DNA of 64,000 nucleotides from Cytophagales bacterium (GCA_013298025.1 JAAFJE010000012.1:1-64000), one strand, 5' to 3'. Positions 15,760 through 26,839 are shown, counted from the stretch's first letter. Notes: generated from the letters alone by a model not told the origin. Made by a program: numbers and translations.

Positions 15760-17721
15760 ATGACGATACATTCTTTTTTTCATAAAATAGGCAAATCGCT
15801 GCTTGTGGCAAGCGGGGTTTGTATGGGTGCTTTTGCCCAAGAAGAAAACGACTATTATAAAATAGTTAAAGTGCCTATTCCCGAAGGCATTGTATTAGAA
15901 GTGGGCGGTATGGTGACATTGCCCAATAGCGATATTGCTGTTGCTACACGCCGTGGCGATGTGTATATCATAGAAAACCCCACTGCGAATAGACCAAGTT
16001 ACCGCAAGTTTGCGAGTGGTTTGCATGAAGTGCTTGGACTTGCCTACAAAGATGGTAGCCTTTATTGTGCCCAACGTGGCGAACTAACCAAGCTGGTTGA
16101 TACCAACGGCGACGGCAAAGCCGACCGTTACGAAACCGTATATGCTTGGCCTTTGTCGGGGCATTATCATGAATATTCTTTTGGGCCTAAAATTGGGGCT
16201 GATGGAGCTTTTTATGTAACAGGTAACGTAGGATTTGGCGATTCGGATTGGTGGGCTGGCAAATCGTATGTGCCTTGGAGAGGCTGGACTATGCGTATCA
16301 GCGAAGATGGTACTATGCAGCCTTTTGCCGCAGGGATGCGTTCGCCTTGTGGTATAGGTTTGGTTAATGGAGAATTTTTCTACGGCGATAACCAAGGCGA
16401 CTGGATGGGTTCGGGCTTTATCACACACGTAGAAAAAGGTGATTTCTTAGGACATCCGGCTTCTTTGCGTTGGGCAGACAATCCTGCTTCGCCTGTAAAG
16501 ATGCGTCAAGACATGATTTATAGTAAAGTTGACCCAAGAGATAACCCCAAAGTAAAGCCTGAGTACGTAAAAGATGAAGCCATGACTACCATTTACGAAT
16601 TAGGCAAGAAAACGTATCCGAACATGGGCGTAAAATCGCCAGCGGTATGGTTGCCTCATGGCGTATTGGGTGTGTCCACGTCTGAAATCATTACCGACGA
16701 CACCAAGGGAGCTTTTGGTCCATTTGAAGGACAATTGTTTGTTGGCGACGAAGGTATGTCGAAAATTGCAAGGGTATTTTTAGAGAAAGTCAATGGCGTA
16801 TATCAAGGTGCATCGTTTGATTTCCGTTCAGGATTTCGTTCGGGTGTGTTACGTATGTCGTGGGGAACAGACAACGCCATGTTTGTTGGCGGTACAAACC
16901 GAGGTTGGGGTTCGGTTGGAAAAGAAGCCTATGGTTTAGAACGCTTAGTTTTTGCAGGAAAAACGCCATTTGAAATGAAAGCCGTGCGTGCCATGCCCGA
17001 TGGTTTTGAGATAGAATTTACTTTACCAGCCGATAAAAAAACAGCCGAAGATGTCAACAGTTACGATGTATTGAGCTATACGTACAAATACCATCCAGTG
17101 TATGGCAGTCCGATTGTTGACAGAAAAGACAATGCCGTAAGAGGAGCTAAACTTTCGGCCGATGGCTTGCGTGTAAGAATCGTAGTAGATGGATTGAGAG
17201 AAGGATACATCCACGACATCAAACCAGAAAAAGTGGTATCGGCACAAGAGAAAATAGCCTTGTTGCATGGCAGTGCTTATTATACGCTCAACAGCATTCC
17301 GAGCGGACCCAAAGCCAACATAGCCTTGGTTACACCTAGTACAGCCAAAGCCAAAAAAGAAAGGATTGATGCTGGAGCATTGGCAAACACGCCCGACAAT
17401 CAAATGAAAGAAGCAGCCCCAAGCACCGAAGGAATGAAGAAGGCTAAAGCTGCCACTGCCATTATTTCAGACAAAGAAGCAATGGCTTTGTTGAGCAAAC
17501 ACACGTGTTTGGCTTGTCATAAAGTAAACGAAAGAGCCGTTGGCCCTGCTTATATAGAAGTAGCTAAACGCAAATATACCAACGCTCAATTAGAAGCCTT
17601 AATCGCAGAACCCAAGCCAGAAAACTGGCCTGATTTTGCTACTCCAATGGCACCGATGAGTCATGTACCCAAACAAGACATCAAAAAGATTGCCGCTTGG
17701 ATTAATAATTTGAAAAAGTAG
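15760..17721 (+). CDS. Secreted beta-propeller dehydrogenase-like protein with C-terminal cytochrome c domain
   Basis: The 653-residue protein has a signal peptide ending near AFAQ (27). Residues about 35-420 form a propeller of the sorbosone/glucose dehydrogenase-like type found in PVC-type cytochromes (GGMVTLPNSDIAVATRRGDVY; DTNGDGKADRYETV). The last 90 residues form a class I cytochrome c with haem site CLACH at 583-587 and a probable axial Met in TPMAPMSHV near 630-635. It should act in the periplasm, passing electrons from an oxidised substrate to the respiratory chain. It follows the DUF1080 gene on the same strand at 215 bp. Confidence 0.8.
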   Translation: MTIHSFFHKIGKSLLVASGVCMGAFAQEENDYYKIVKVPIPEGIVLEVGGMVTLPNSDIAVATRRGDVYIIENPTANRPSYRKFASGLHEVLGLAYKDGSLYCAQRGELTKLVDTNGDGKADRYETVYAWPLSGHYHEYSFGPKIGADGAFYVTGNVGFGDSDWWAGKSYVPWRGWTMRISEDGTMQPFAAGMRSPCGIGLVNGEFFYGDNQGDWMGSGFITHVEKGDFLGHPASLRWADNPASPVKMRQDMIYSKVDPRDNPKVKPEYVKDEAMTTIYELGKKTYPNMGVKSPAVWLPHGVLGVSTSEIITDDTKGAFGPFEGQLFVGDEGMSKIARVFLEKVNGVYQGASFDFRSGFRSGVLRMSWGTDNAMFVGGTNRGWGSVGKEAYGLERLVFAGKTPFEMKAVRAMPDGFEIEFTLPADKKTAEDVNSYDVLSYTYKYHPVYGSPIVDRKDNAVRGAKLSADGLRVRIVVDGLREGYIHDIKPEKVVSAQEKIALLHGSAYYTLNSIPSGPKANIALVTPSTAKAKKERIDAGALANTPDNQMKEAAPSTEGMKKAKAATAIISDKEAMALLSKHTCLACHKVNERAVGPAYIEVAKRKYTNAQLEALIAEPKPENWPDFATPMAPMSHVPKQDIKKIAAWINNLKK

Positions 17722-17736
17722 TTTGTAGGGTTTGAT

Positions 17737-17786
17737 AATCAACCAGCCTCCAAGTACCTGTTTAGGGATTTGGAGGCTGGTTGATT
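17737..17786. terminator. Bidirectional terminator hairpin, 16-bp perfect stem
   Basis: aatcaaccagcctcca (17737-17752) pairs perfectly with tggaggctggttgatt (17771-17786), and a T-rich stretch follows on the plus strand. It lies between convergent genes, 8 bp from the end of the hybrid sensor gene. Confidence 0.85.
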
Positions 17787-17793
17787 TTATTCT

Positions 17794-20346
17794 CTACCTC
17801 CTCAAATCCTTCAAAAACTGCATGGGTGTTTTGCCAAATTCGTTTTTAAATGCCTTGGTAAAATACGATTGGGTTTGGATGCCCACTTTATACATCACTT
17901 CGGCAATGGGTAGGTTTTCGTGGGTCATGAGTTGTACGGCTTTTTTGAGTCGAATGCTTCTGATAAAATCGCCAATGGCTTGTCCTGTGAGTACTTTTAC
18001 CTTGGTATAAAGCTTGGTTCGGCTCATGCCCATTTGGGCACAAATGTAGTCGATGTTCATTTCTGGATTGCTCAAATGGGCTTCTATCAGTTGTATTAAT
18101 TCGCTTAAAAATTGCTTATCTTTTTGGTTATGAGCCATTTCTACTACATCAGACAATTGTTCGTTGCCGTATTTTTCCTTGAGTTTTTGTTTTTGTTGAA
18201 AAATATTTCTGATGGTCAGTTCCAATAATTCTATGCTAATCGGTTTTGAAAAATAAAAATCTGCTCCCGACTCAACGCCTGTAATTTTCGACTCGGTGGC
18301 ATCTTTTGCCGTCAGCATCAAGAAAGGAATATAGCCAATTTCTTCATCTGCTTTGACCATTTTACAAAACTCAAACCCATCGACAAGGGGCATCATCACA
18401 TCGCTGATGATTAAATCGGGAAAGGTTTCTTTGGCAAGGGCATAACCTGCCTGTCCGTTGTTGGCTTCTACAATGGTGTAATGTTGGCTGAGGGTATTTC
18501 GGAGAAAAACCCGCAATTCGTCGTTATCGTCCACCAACAAAATAGTCGATAGAGGAGCAGGAGCGTTAGGATTTACTTTGTCTTGCCAAGCCATCGCTTC
18601 GGTATTCCATTCGTCTTGTGCCGTAACACTTTCGAGGCGTACCAGCACTTCTTTGCTTGCCAGCCAATGCTCGTGTGGCTTATAATCGTCTTTATTACAA
18701 GGAATTGCCACGATAAATTCTGTGCCTTGGTCTTTTTCGCTATACACCCAAATCACACCTTTGTGCAAGCGTGTGAGGCTTTTGACAAACGCTAGTCCAA
18801 TGCCCGAACCCAGATGTGCTTCGGTAATTTTATAATATCGTTCAAATACATTGGCAATAGATTCTTTTGAAATACCAATGCCATCGTCGGCTACCCGAAT
18901 GTAACAATATTCTTTTGCCTGATATTCGTGCGGAATATGCAAGGAGTGTTGAAACTTGGGACTAAAGTTGGCCAACGAGTCGAGTACTTGCAGTTCTATA
19001 CGCTGTCCGTCGGCAAGATACTTGAAAGCATTGCTCAACAAATTGATGACGATTTTTTCGAGTATTTGGCGGTCAAACCAGCCGTTGGTTTGTGTGCGGT
19101 GGTATGTTACTGTAAATTGTATTTGCTTTTCTTCGGCGAGATAGGCAAATTCTTCGGCAATTTCGTTTAAAAATAAAGCCATGTTGCCTTCCAATACGTG
19201 TAATTTCAATGCTCCAGTTTCTACTTTTCTAAAATCCATCAGTTCGTTGAGGAGGTTCATCAATCGGATGGCATTTCGGTACATCGAATCGTAATATACC
19301 TTGGCTGGCGACGCTGGAAAGTCTTTTTTGATTTTTTCTAAAGGTCCTAAAATCAAGGACAAAGGGGTACGAAATTCGTGGGAAATATTGGTAAAAAACT
19401 GCAATTGTTGTTGGTGAATTTCTTCCTTTTGCTGTTCTTCTAATTGCTGTAAATCATATTTTCTTTTAAAATAAACAAACATGATGATTCCTCCAATCAC
19501 CAAGGCACTGACCAAAACCTTAAACCACCAAGTTGCCCAAAAAGGAGGTGTAATCACAAGCGATAAGGTTTTTACTGCCGGATTCCAAACACCGTCGTTG
19601 TTGGCGGCTTTTACCATAAAAGTATAAGTCCCCGGACTCACATTGGTATAGGAAGCTTTGGCATCGTTGCCTGCTACAATCCAATCATTGTCCCAATTGT
19701 CGAGCTTATACATGTATTGGTTATTTTCGGAAGCGGTGTAGTTTAAAGCGGCAAAACCAATGGTAAAAGTCGATTGTTTATAATTGAGTTGAAGTTTATC
19801 AATAAAACTAATGTCTTCTTCCAAAGGCGAATCATCGCCTATGGGTACTTTTTTATTAAATAATTGAAAATCTGTTAAATACACAGGTGGCACAAATGTA
19901 TTAGGATGAAGTGCTTGCGGATAAAACGTATTAAAGCCATTGACACCCCCAAAAAATACTTCTCCGTCTTGGGTTTTCAAGAAGGCGTTGGCTTCAAATT
20001 CTAAACCTTGAAGGCCGTCGGCTGTATTGTATTTTTTGACTGCCAAGTTATTCGGATTGAGGTGCGTCATGCCTTTGTCGGTTGTAATCCATAAATTACC
20101 TTGCTCGTCTTCTACCATGCCTTTGATAAATTCGGTTGAAAGATGGGCTTTGTCGGTAAAAATTTTGAAACGTTGTTGGGCCGCATCAAATACATACAAC
20201 CCTCGCTGTCCAATCCATACTCGTCCACGGCTATCGACAAAAATCACCCGAATGTCGGGTTTCTTGCCGTCGTTTGTAAAATAATGTTTGAAACGTTGGG
20301 TACGAGCTTCGTAGCAATTCAATCCGCCATCGTCTGTGCCTATCCA
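17794..20346 (-). pseudogene. Hybrid two-component sensor (HTCS), C-terminal part after a frameshift
   Basis: In this frame the protein continues WIGTDDGGLNCYEA, the rest of the propeller blade broken in the upstream frame. It holds the last propeller blades, a Y_Y_Y domain (YKLDNWDNDW ... SPGTYTFMVKAANNDG), one membrane helix, a histidine kinase with phospho-acceptor His in NISHEFRTPLS (codon near 19380), an ATPase domain (DDGIGI; GSGIGLAF), a receiver (LLVDDNDE; LIISDVMMP) and a C-terminal AraC helix-turn-helix (SRTKLYTKVKVLTG; SYFTKAFKNEFGKTP). All motifs are intact. No proper start codon of its own is expected. The frame also stays open upstream to 20490, but those residues do not match the family. 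Confidence 0.85.
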
Positions 20347-20352
20347 ATATTG
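20340..20352 (-). other. Frameshift site in the HTCS gene
   Basis: On the minus strand the bases read AAT ATT GGA TAG, giving N-I-G-stop. One extra T after ATT would give AAT ATT TGG ATA GGC ACA (N-I-W-I-G-T), restoring the conserved propeller motif and joining both frames. The change is in a short T run. Confidence 0.85.
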
Positions 20353-21872
20353 CCTTGATGGTCTTCGTTGATAACCACCATGTTGTTGCCTTGCACTTGT
20401 GTAGCCTTGTTGGGGCTGTGCGTTATGTGGGTAAATTGTAACGTTTGCGGGTCGAGCCAATGCAAGCCACCATAGTAGGTGGCTACCCACAGCTTTCCCC
20501 GACTATCTTCAAACACTTGTTGTACATAATCGGAGCTAATACTTTGCGGATTGTTGGGCTGATGCAACAAGCGTGTGACTTGCTTGGTGACAGGATTAAA
20601 CCGTGTTAAACCTCCGCCCCAAGTGGCAATCCAGAGGTCGCCACGGCTATCTTCGGCAATATGTAATATTTCGTTTGAACCAATGATATTTTTGGTAAAA
20701 TGCTGAAAACTATGTTTTTTTCGGTCGAATACATTCAAGCCACCGCCATCTGTGCCAATCCAAATATTGCCTTGGCGGTCTTCGCAAAAAGCTTTTACAT
20801 CGTTATAGCTCAGGCTATTGGCATAAGGTTCTTGACGGTACAGCGTAAATTTTTCGGTTTGGGGCATATACAAATTTACGCCTCCTCGGTGTGTGCCAAC
20901 CCACAAATTGCCTTGGTTGTCTTCAAATAACGCCGATACCGTTCGTTGCGAAAGGCTTTTGGGTTCGTTAGGCTGGTATTGATAATTGAAAAATTTACCA
21001 GAAACAGGGTCAAATAAATTCAAGCCACCATTGATACAGCCAATCCAAATATTTTTCTTCTTATCGACCAATATTGTTTTGACTAAATTATTTGCCAAAG
21101 CATTGGCTTCTGTGCTTTGGGTATAATGTCGCAGCGTTTTGAGCGTATGGTTATACACCACCAAGCCATAGCCATTGGTAGCGATAAGCAAATTGCCTTG
21201 TTTGTCTTCACGGATTTTGTTGATAGGATAGCCAAAAACCCTCAAAGCTTCTGGCATTTGCCAACGCCCCGTGTGAGCATCTAGCAACCAAACACCTTTG
21301 TCGCTGGCTATCCATTTTTGGTGTTGTTCGTCTTCAAAAACATCATTTACACTTACGTTGGGCAAGGAACAAATAGCCTGTTTTGCCTGTGCTTGCCAGC
21401 CATACAAACCCTCTTTTGTGCCAATCCAAGTAGTACCTTGGGCATCTTTCATCAGGCAAGTTACATACTTTGCCAAGGGTTGTTGGGTTGTTCCGTAAGA
21501 CAATTGGCTAAACGTTTGGCTTTTTTCGTCATAAACATTTAGCCCATTGCTTGTGCCAATCCATAATTGATGCGGTTGGTTTTCGAGCAAACACGTAATG
21601 TAATTATCGCTTAGGCTTTGGGCTGTATTAGGCAAGTTATTAAACACCAACATTTGTTTGCCATCGTAGCGATTCAGTCCATCACGTGTACCAAACCACA
21701 TAAAGCCACGGCTATCTTGATAAATACACTCGATGGTACTATTCGACAAGCCTTGTTCATTGGTAATATGCTTGAACGAGAGTTGAGGAATTTGAGCAAA
21801 ATTGTACTTTACCGAGAAAAGGCAAGTTACCCACACATAAACGATGCTTTTTAAAAAGATACTTCTGTACAT
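20340..21872 (-). pseudogene. Hybrid two-component sensor (HTCS), N-terminal propeller part ending at a frameshift
   Basis: From ATG 21872 (MYRSIFLKSIVYV) the part has 510 residues: a signal peptide, then two-component regulator propeller blades repeating the pattern EDxxGNxWIGTxxGGLNxY. The frame ends with VVINEDHQGNIG and a stop, where the pattern demands GNIWIGT. The missing residues continue in the next frame. The joined protein would be about 1360 residues, normal for an HTCS. These sensors detect an oligosaccharide in the periplasm and switch on the adjacent Sus locus; the divergent susC gene starts 187 bp away. A one-base sequencing error or a true mutation would both explain the break. 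Confidence 0.88.
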
Positions 21873-22007
21873 TATATTTCTTCTTGATTTAAGAATATTT
21901 TGACGAAAATAGCCCAAAGTTTTTCGCTCATTCATCAATTCTTCAAAATTAGAACAATTGAAACAAAATTATGATAGCTGAGATAAAACGCTACGAAAAT
22001 GAGTATA

Positions 22008-22015
22008 TAATTTTG
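22008..22015 (+). promoter_or_regulatory. Candidate -7 element of the susC promoter
   Basis: TAATTTTG fits TAnnTTTG and lies 45 bp before the susC start in the divergent HTCS-susC gap. No clear -33 TTG is seen, as would be expected for a promoter that depends on an activator such as the HTCS. Confidence 0.35.
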
Positions 22016-22059
22016 ACTTTTGAAACAAAAAATAGTATTTTATTTATAACAATAGTTGT

Positions 22060-25050
22060 ATGATGAAAAAACAATTACGGTATTATGTCTTGATGCTTGT
22101 CGCATTGCTGACGTGCTTCAACACAATGGCCCAAGACAGAACCATTACGGGGAAAGTCACCGATGCCAGCGAATCTGCCTTGCCCGGCGTAAGTGTGAGC
22201 GTCAAGAATAAGAAAACGGCAACGATTACCGACGGCAATGGTTTGTATAAAATCAAAGCTACGGTAGGCGATATATTGGTGTTTAGTTCGGTAGGTTTTG
22301 TAAAATTGGAAAAACCTATAGGTGGAGCAACCACCATCAATGTAGTGCTTGAAACCGACACCAAAGCCCTTGATGAAGTAGTGGTGGTAGGTTATGGAAC
22401 AGCACGCAAAAAAGATTTGACAGGAGCTGTGACAACCATCACCGCCAAAGATTTCCAGACGGGGGCTATTACAACCCCGGAGCAACTCATCGCTGGTAAA
22501 GTACCCGGCGTGTCGATTATTTCTAATAGCGGACAACCAGGGGCTGGTAGTACCATCCGCATTCGTGGTGGCTCGTCGTTGAGTGCCAGCAACAATCCGC
22601 TTATTGTCATAGACGGCGTACCACTCGAAGGCGAAGGCGGCATTGCTGGGGCTTCAAACCCTTTGAGTTTTATCAATCCCAACGACATCGAAACATTTAC
22701 TGTATTGAAAGACGCTTCGGCAGCAGCGATTTATGGTACACGGGCTTCTAACGGTGTGATTATTATTACAACCAAAAAAGCCCGAAGCGGTGCTTTGCGT
22801 GTAAACTTTTCATCGGTCAATTCGATGTCGAGTATCGCCAAACAAGTAAGCGTACTTTCGGCCGACCAATTCCGTGCTATTGTAAATGAAAAAGGCACCG
22901 CCGCTCAAAAAGCTATGCTAGGCAGTGCCAATACCAATTGGCAAGATGTGGTTTACCAAACCGCCTTCATGACCGACAACAACCTCAGTTTGGGTGGCGA
23001 AGTAGCCAAATTGCCTTACCGCCTTTCCTTGGGCTTTCAAACCCAAACAGGCGTTTTGAAAACCGATAAGCTTCAACGCACTTCGGTAGCCTTGGCTTTG
23101 AATCCTACGTTTTTCGACAATCATTTAAAAATCGACCTTAGTTTAAAAGGTTCTATTCAAAAAGCACGCTTTGCTCCTACGGGTGCTATTGGCTCGGCTA
23201 TTAGCTTCGACCCTACGCAACCCGTGTATGCCACCGAAAGCAAACAACGTTTTGGCGGCTATTGGGAATGGCTCGACAAAACCAGTGCCACTGGACTCGT
23301 AAACCTTGCAGGACGCAATCCGCTTGGACAACTAGAGCAACGTTTCGACGAAAGTACACCGCAACGCAGCATTGGCAATATTCAGTTTGATTATAAATTC
23401 CACTTTTTACCAGAATTGAGAGCCAATTTAAACCTCGGTTACGACGTATCGAAAGGCGAAGGTACAATTTATATATCAGACAGTGCCGCCATCGGATACG
23501 TAGCAGGTGGAACAGGCGGAACAAACAATAGTTATAAACAAACCAAGCAAAATACGCTCTTAGAATTTTACCTCAACTATGCCAAAGACCTTCCTCGCCT
23601 ACAAAGCAAGTTTGATGTAATGGCAGGTTATTCGTACAACAATTACCAAACCACTAATTATAATTATGCCAGCTACAACGCTCGTGGCATCAAGTACCCC
23701 AACACCGACCCCGCTTTTGCCTTCGACAAGCCCGAAAATACCTTGATTTCGTTTTTTGGTCGAGCCAATTATGCCTTTAAAAATCGTTATTTCCTAACCG
23801 CTACTTTACGCCGAGATGGTTCTTCTCGCTTTGCACCAGCCAATCGCTGGGGTTTGTTCCCATCGGTAGCCCTCGCTTGGAACATCAAAGACGAAGGCTT
23901 TTTTGCCCAAAGCAAAACCATCTCGACACTTAAATTACGTACCAGTTACGGCGTGACAGGTCAGCAAGATGGCATTGGTAATTATGACTATTACTCATAT
24001 TATGCCCTCAGTGCTGCCAATGCTTCTTACCAATTTGGCGATACTTTCTACCAAGGCTATCGTCCGGGTGGTTTTTATAGCAATCGTAAATGGGAAGAAA
24101 CAGCCTCTGTCAACCTTGCTTTAGACTATGGCTTTTTAGATGACCGCATCAAAGGTAGTGTTGATTTTTACGTAAAAAAGACCAAAGACTTGCTCAACAA
24201 CATTCCTCAACCCGCAGGCACCAACTTTAGTGCTTACATTGTAGCCAACGTAGGTTCGATGGAAAACAAAGGCGTAGAATTTAGCCTAAGTACACAACTC
24301 ATTAGAAAAAAAGACATGACTTGGAACTTAGACCTTAACGCTACCTACAACCAAAACACCATTACTAATCTTACGGTTATTCCACAAGATAAAAACTACG
24401 GCGGTTTTCCGTCGGGCGGTATTGCTGGCGGTATAGGAGGGCAATTTGCCTTTATCAATGCCGTAGGTTTCAGCAAAAGCACCTTCAATCTTTACAAACA
24501 AGTATATGACGAAAATGGTAAACCCATCGAAGGCGTTTTTGTGGACCAAAACGGCGATGGCATCATCAACCAAGACGATTTGCTTAAAGGCAAAAGTGCT
24601 GTGCCAAAATTATTCCTAGGCCTCAGTAGCTCGTTCAACTACAAACGTTGGAATGTAGGTTTTGTGATGCGTGCTTCTTTTGATAACTATGTGTATAACA
24701 ACAACTTTAGCCAAATGGGAACGCTCAACCAAATCCTTGGTAACAACGTATTGTACAACGGTTCGAGCAATTATTTAACCACAGGTTTTGTAGGTAGTAG
24801 CCAACAATTGTTGAGCGATTATTATATCCAAAACGCCAGTTTCTTACGCATGGACAACGCCAATATCAGCTATGATTTAGGTAAATTCTTGAAAAATAGC
24901 CAAGCCAATTTGCGTATCAATGCCAGTGTACAAAATGTTTTTGTTATCACTAAATACAAAGGTTTAGACCCAGAAGTAGCATCGGGAATCGACAATAATT
25001 TGTATCCTCGTCCACGCACCATCGCCTTGGGATTGAACCTTGATTTTTAA
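22060..25050 (+). CDS. SusC-like TonB-dependent outer-membrane transporter
   Basis: The 996-residue protein has a signal peptide (ending near TMAQ), an N-terminal carboxypeptidase-regulatory-like domain (ITGKVTDASESALPGVSVSV), a TonB-box region with DEVVVVGYGTARKKDLTGAV near 102-121, a plug domain (LIAGKVPGVSI; IRIRGGSSL; DGVP; AAIYGTRASNGVIIITTK) and a 22-strand barrel ending in an aromatic (LGLNLDF). It imports oligosaccharides with the SusD lipoprotein encoded 21 bp downstream. The neighbouring GH53 and GH2 enzymes suggest beta-1,4-galactan oligosaccharides. Expression is presumably controlled by the divergent HTCS, which is frameshifted here. Confidence 0.95.
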   Translation: MMKKQLRYYVLMLVALLTCFNTMAQDRTITGKVTDASESALPGVSVSVKNKKTATITDGNGLYKIKATVGDILVFSSVGFVKLEKPIGGATTINVVLETDTKALDEVVVVGYGTARKKDLTGAVTTITAKDFQTGAITTPEQLIAGKVPGVSIISNSGQPGAGSTIRIRGGSSLSASNNPLIVIDGVPLEGEGGIAGASNPLSFINPNDIETFTVLKDASAAAIYGTRASNGVIIITTKKARSGALRVNFSSVNSMSSIAKQVSVLSADQFRAIVNEKGTAAQKAMLGSANTNWQDVVYQTAFMTDNNLSLGGEVAKLPYRLSLGFQTQTGVLKTDKLQRTSVALALNPTFFDNHLKIDLSLKGSIQKARFAPTGAIGSAISFDPTQPVYATESKQRFGGYWEWLDKTSATGLVNLAGRNPLGQLEQRFDESTPQRSIGNIQFDYKFHFLPELRANLNLGYDVSKGEGTIYISDSAAIGYVAGGTGGTNNSYKQTKQNTLLEFYLNYAKDLPRLQSKFDVMAGYSYNNYQTTNYNYASYNARGIKYPNTDPAFAFDKPENTLISFFGRANYAFKNRYFLTATLRRDGSSRFAPANRWGLFPSVALAWNIKDEGFFAQSKTISTLKLRTSYGVTGQQDGIGNYDYYSYYALSAANASYQFGDTFYQGYRPGGFYSNRKWEETASVNLALDYGFLDDRIKGSVDFYVKKTKDLLNNIPQPAGTNFSAYIVANVGSMENKGVEFSLSTQLIRKKDMTWNLDLNATYNQNTITNLTVIPQDKNYGGFPSGGIAGGIGGQFAFINAVGFSKSTFNLYKQVYDENGKPIEGVFVDQNGDGIINQDDLLKGKSAVPKLFLGLSSSFNYKRWNVGFVMRASFDNYVYNNNFSQMGTLNQILGNNVLYNGSSNYLTTGFVGSSQQLLSDYYIQNASFLRMDNANISYDLGKFLKNSQANLRINASVQNVFVITKYKGLDPEVASGIDNNLYPRPRTIALGLNLDF

Positions 25051-25071
25051 TTTTATTTCGACGACAAAACA

Positions 25072-26679
25072 ATGAAAATACCGTATTTAAGAATCGCCTT
25101 AGTAAGCCTTTTGCTCGGAAGCACAACGGCTTGTACCGATAAATTAGACTTGCTCCCCACCAACGATATTACGGCAGAAACCGTTTACAAAACCCCACTA
25201 GGCTACAAACAAGCCTTGGCAAAAGTGTATTCGGCATTTGCCCTCACGGGTAACACAGGTGGTACGGGAAGCCCCGACATTCCATCCCAAATCATTGCCG
25301 ACGAAGGCAATTCAGACTTCCTTCGCCTGTATTGGAACTTACAAGAACTGACCACCGACGAAGCCGCTTGGACTTGGCAAAATGACGCAGGCGTAAAAGG
25401 CTTGAAAGAAATGAGTTGGTCGGCTATTAATCCGATTGTCAATGGATTATATTACCGTTCGTTCTTCCAAATTACCCTTTGCAACGATTTTATTCGTCAA
25501 TCTTCAGACGAAAATTTAAGCAAAAGAGGCATTACAGGCACCGATGCCGAAAACATCCGTAAGTATCGTGCCGAAGCCCGTTTTATTCGGGCGTATCAAT
25601 ATTGGGTACTGCTAGACATCTTCGGCAATCCGCCTTTTGTCACCGAAAATGATGCCATCGGCTCTGGCTTACCCAAACAAATTCAACGCAAAGATTTATT
25701 TGCTTACATCGAATCGGAGCTAAAAGCCATCGAAACAACCTTGGTAGCCGTTGGGCAAAACGAATATCCACGGGTAGAGCAATCGGCGGCTTGGGCTTTA
25801 TTGGCTCGTTTGTATTTGAACGCCGAGGTTTATACAGGCACCGCCAAATATACCGAAGCCATTACGTATTGTAATAAATTCAAAAATACGACTTATGCCT
25901 TGCATCCCAATTACCGAGAATTGACCCTTGCCGACAACCATCTGAACAAGACTGAAAACCTTTTCATGATTGCTTATGATGCCACTTACACCCAAAACTG
26001 GGGCGGCACAACCTATTTGGCACATGGCCCTGCGGCAGTACCGGGCGACATTTCTGGCACGAGTGGCAACTGGGGAGGCTTGCGTCATACCCAAAATTTT
26101 GTTTCGCTTTTTGCCGACCCTTCGGGCAATACAGACCTACGAGCACAGTTTTATACCGTCGGACAAAACCGAGAAATGAGCGAATTGTACAAAGGAACAG
26201 ACGGCTATTCGTCGAGCAAATACCGCAACAAAACTCGTACAGGTGCAAAAGCCCCCAATGCCGACCCAGCAGGTAACTGGACAGACATCGACTTTCCCTT
26301 GATTCGTTTCGGAGAAATCTATTTGATTTATGCCGAAGCCGTTTTGCGTGGCGGTGCTGGTGGCGATGCCGCTACAGCTTTGAGCTATATCAATGCTTTG
26401 CGTACCAGAGCGTATGGCGGAAAAACAACAGGCAATATCACTGCTGCACAATTGACCCTCGACTTTATTTTGGATGAAAGAGGCCGAGAATTGTATTATG
26501 AAGCACATCGCCGTACCGATTTGATTCGCTTCAAAAAGTTCACTACCGCCTCATATTTGTGGGCTTGGAAAGGTGGCGTTGTGGCAGGCAGAGCCGTAGA
26601 AGACAAATACAACCTCTTCCCGATTCCATCAAACGATTTGTCGTCAAATCCTAATTTGGTTCAGAATAAAGGATACTAA
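25072..26679 (+). CDS. SusD/RagB-like glycan-binding lipoprotein
   Basis: The 535-residue lipoprotein has the lipobox cysteine at residue 21 (STTAC) and the SusD architecture. TDKLDLLPTNDITAETVY begins the mature chain, helical TPR-like repeats follow (YRAEARFIRAYQYWVLLDIFG), and the C-terminal SusD signature is FPLIRFGEIYLIYAEAVLRGG and ILDERGRELYYEAHRRTDLIRF. It sits on the cell surface as the lid of the SusC barrel and binds the glycan. It forms the core of the locus with the upstream susC gene. Confidence 0.95.
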   Translation: MKIPYLRIALVSLLLGSTTACTDKLDLLPTNDITAETVYKTPLGYKQALAKVYSAFALTGNTGGTGSPDIPSQIIADEGNSDFLRLYWNLQELTTDEAAWTWQNDAGVKGLKEMSWSAINPIVNGLYYRSFFQITLCNDFIRQSSDENLSKRGITGTDAENIRKYRAEARFIRAYQYWVLLDIFGNPPFVTENDAIGSGLPKQIQRKDLFAYIESELKAIETTLVAVGQNEYPRVEQSAAWALLARLYLNAEVYTGTAKYTEAITYCNKFKNTTYALHPNYRELTLADNHLNKTENLFMIAYDATYTQNWGGTTYLAHGPAAVPGDISGTSGNWGGLRHTQNFVSLFADPSGNTDLRAQFYTVGQNREMSELYKGTDGYSSSKYRNKTRTGAKAPNADPAGNWTDIDFPLIRFGEIYLIYAEAVLRGGAGGDAATALSYINALRTRAYGGKTTGNITAAQLTLDFILDERGRELYYEAHRRTDLIRFKKFTTASYLWAWKGGVVAGRAVEDKYNLFPIPSNDLSSNPNLVQNKGY

Positions 26680-26687
26680 ATACCAAT

Positions 26688-26812
26688 GGTGAATTGTGAA
26701 TTAGGCAATTATGCCAACTTATTTTTAGTAAAAAAATGATGTAATATTCTGAAAATCAAAACACTAATTAATAATTAACAATTCACAACTCGCAATTCTA
26801 CATTAGTACTTA
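26688..26812. repeat. Dispersed arm repeat within the Sus operon
   Basis: The gap after susD starts ggtgaattgtgaattag and ends aattaacaattcacaactcg then attctacattagtactta. The middle has ctgaaaatcaaaacacta. It is the same layout as at 59056-59168, and it lies within a transcribed operon. Confidence 0.65.
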
Positions 26813-26839
26813 TCTCATGTAATTTCAACAATTTGTGTC

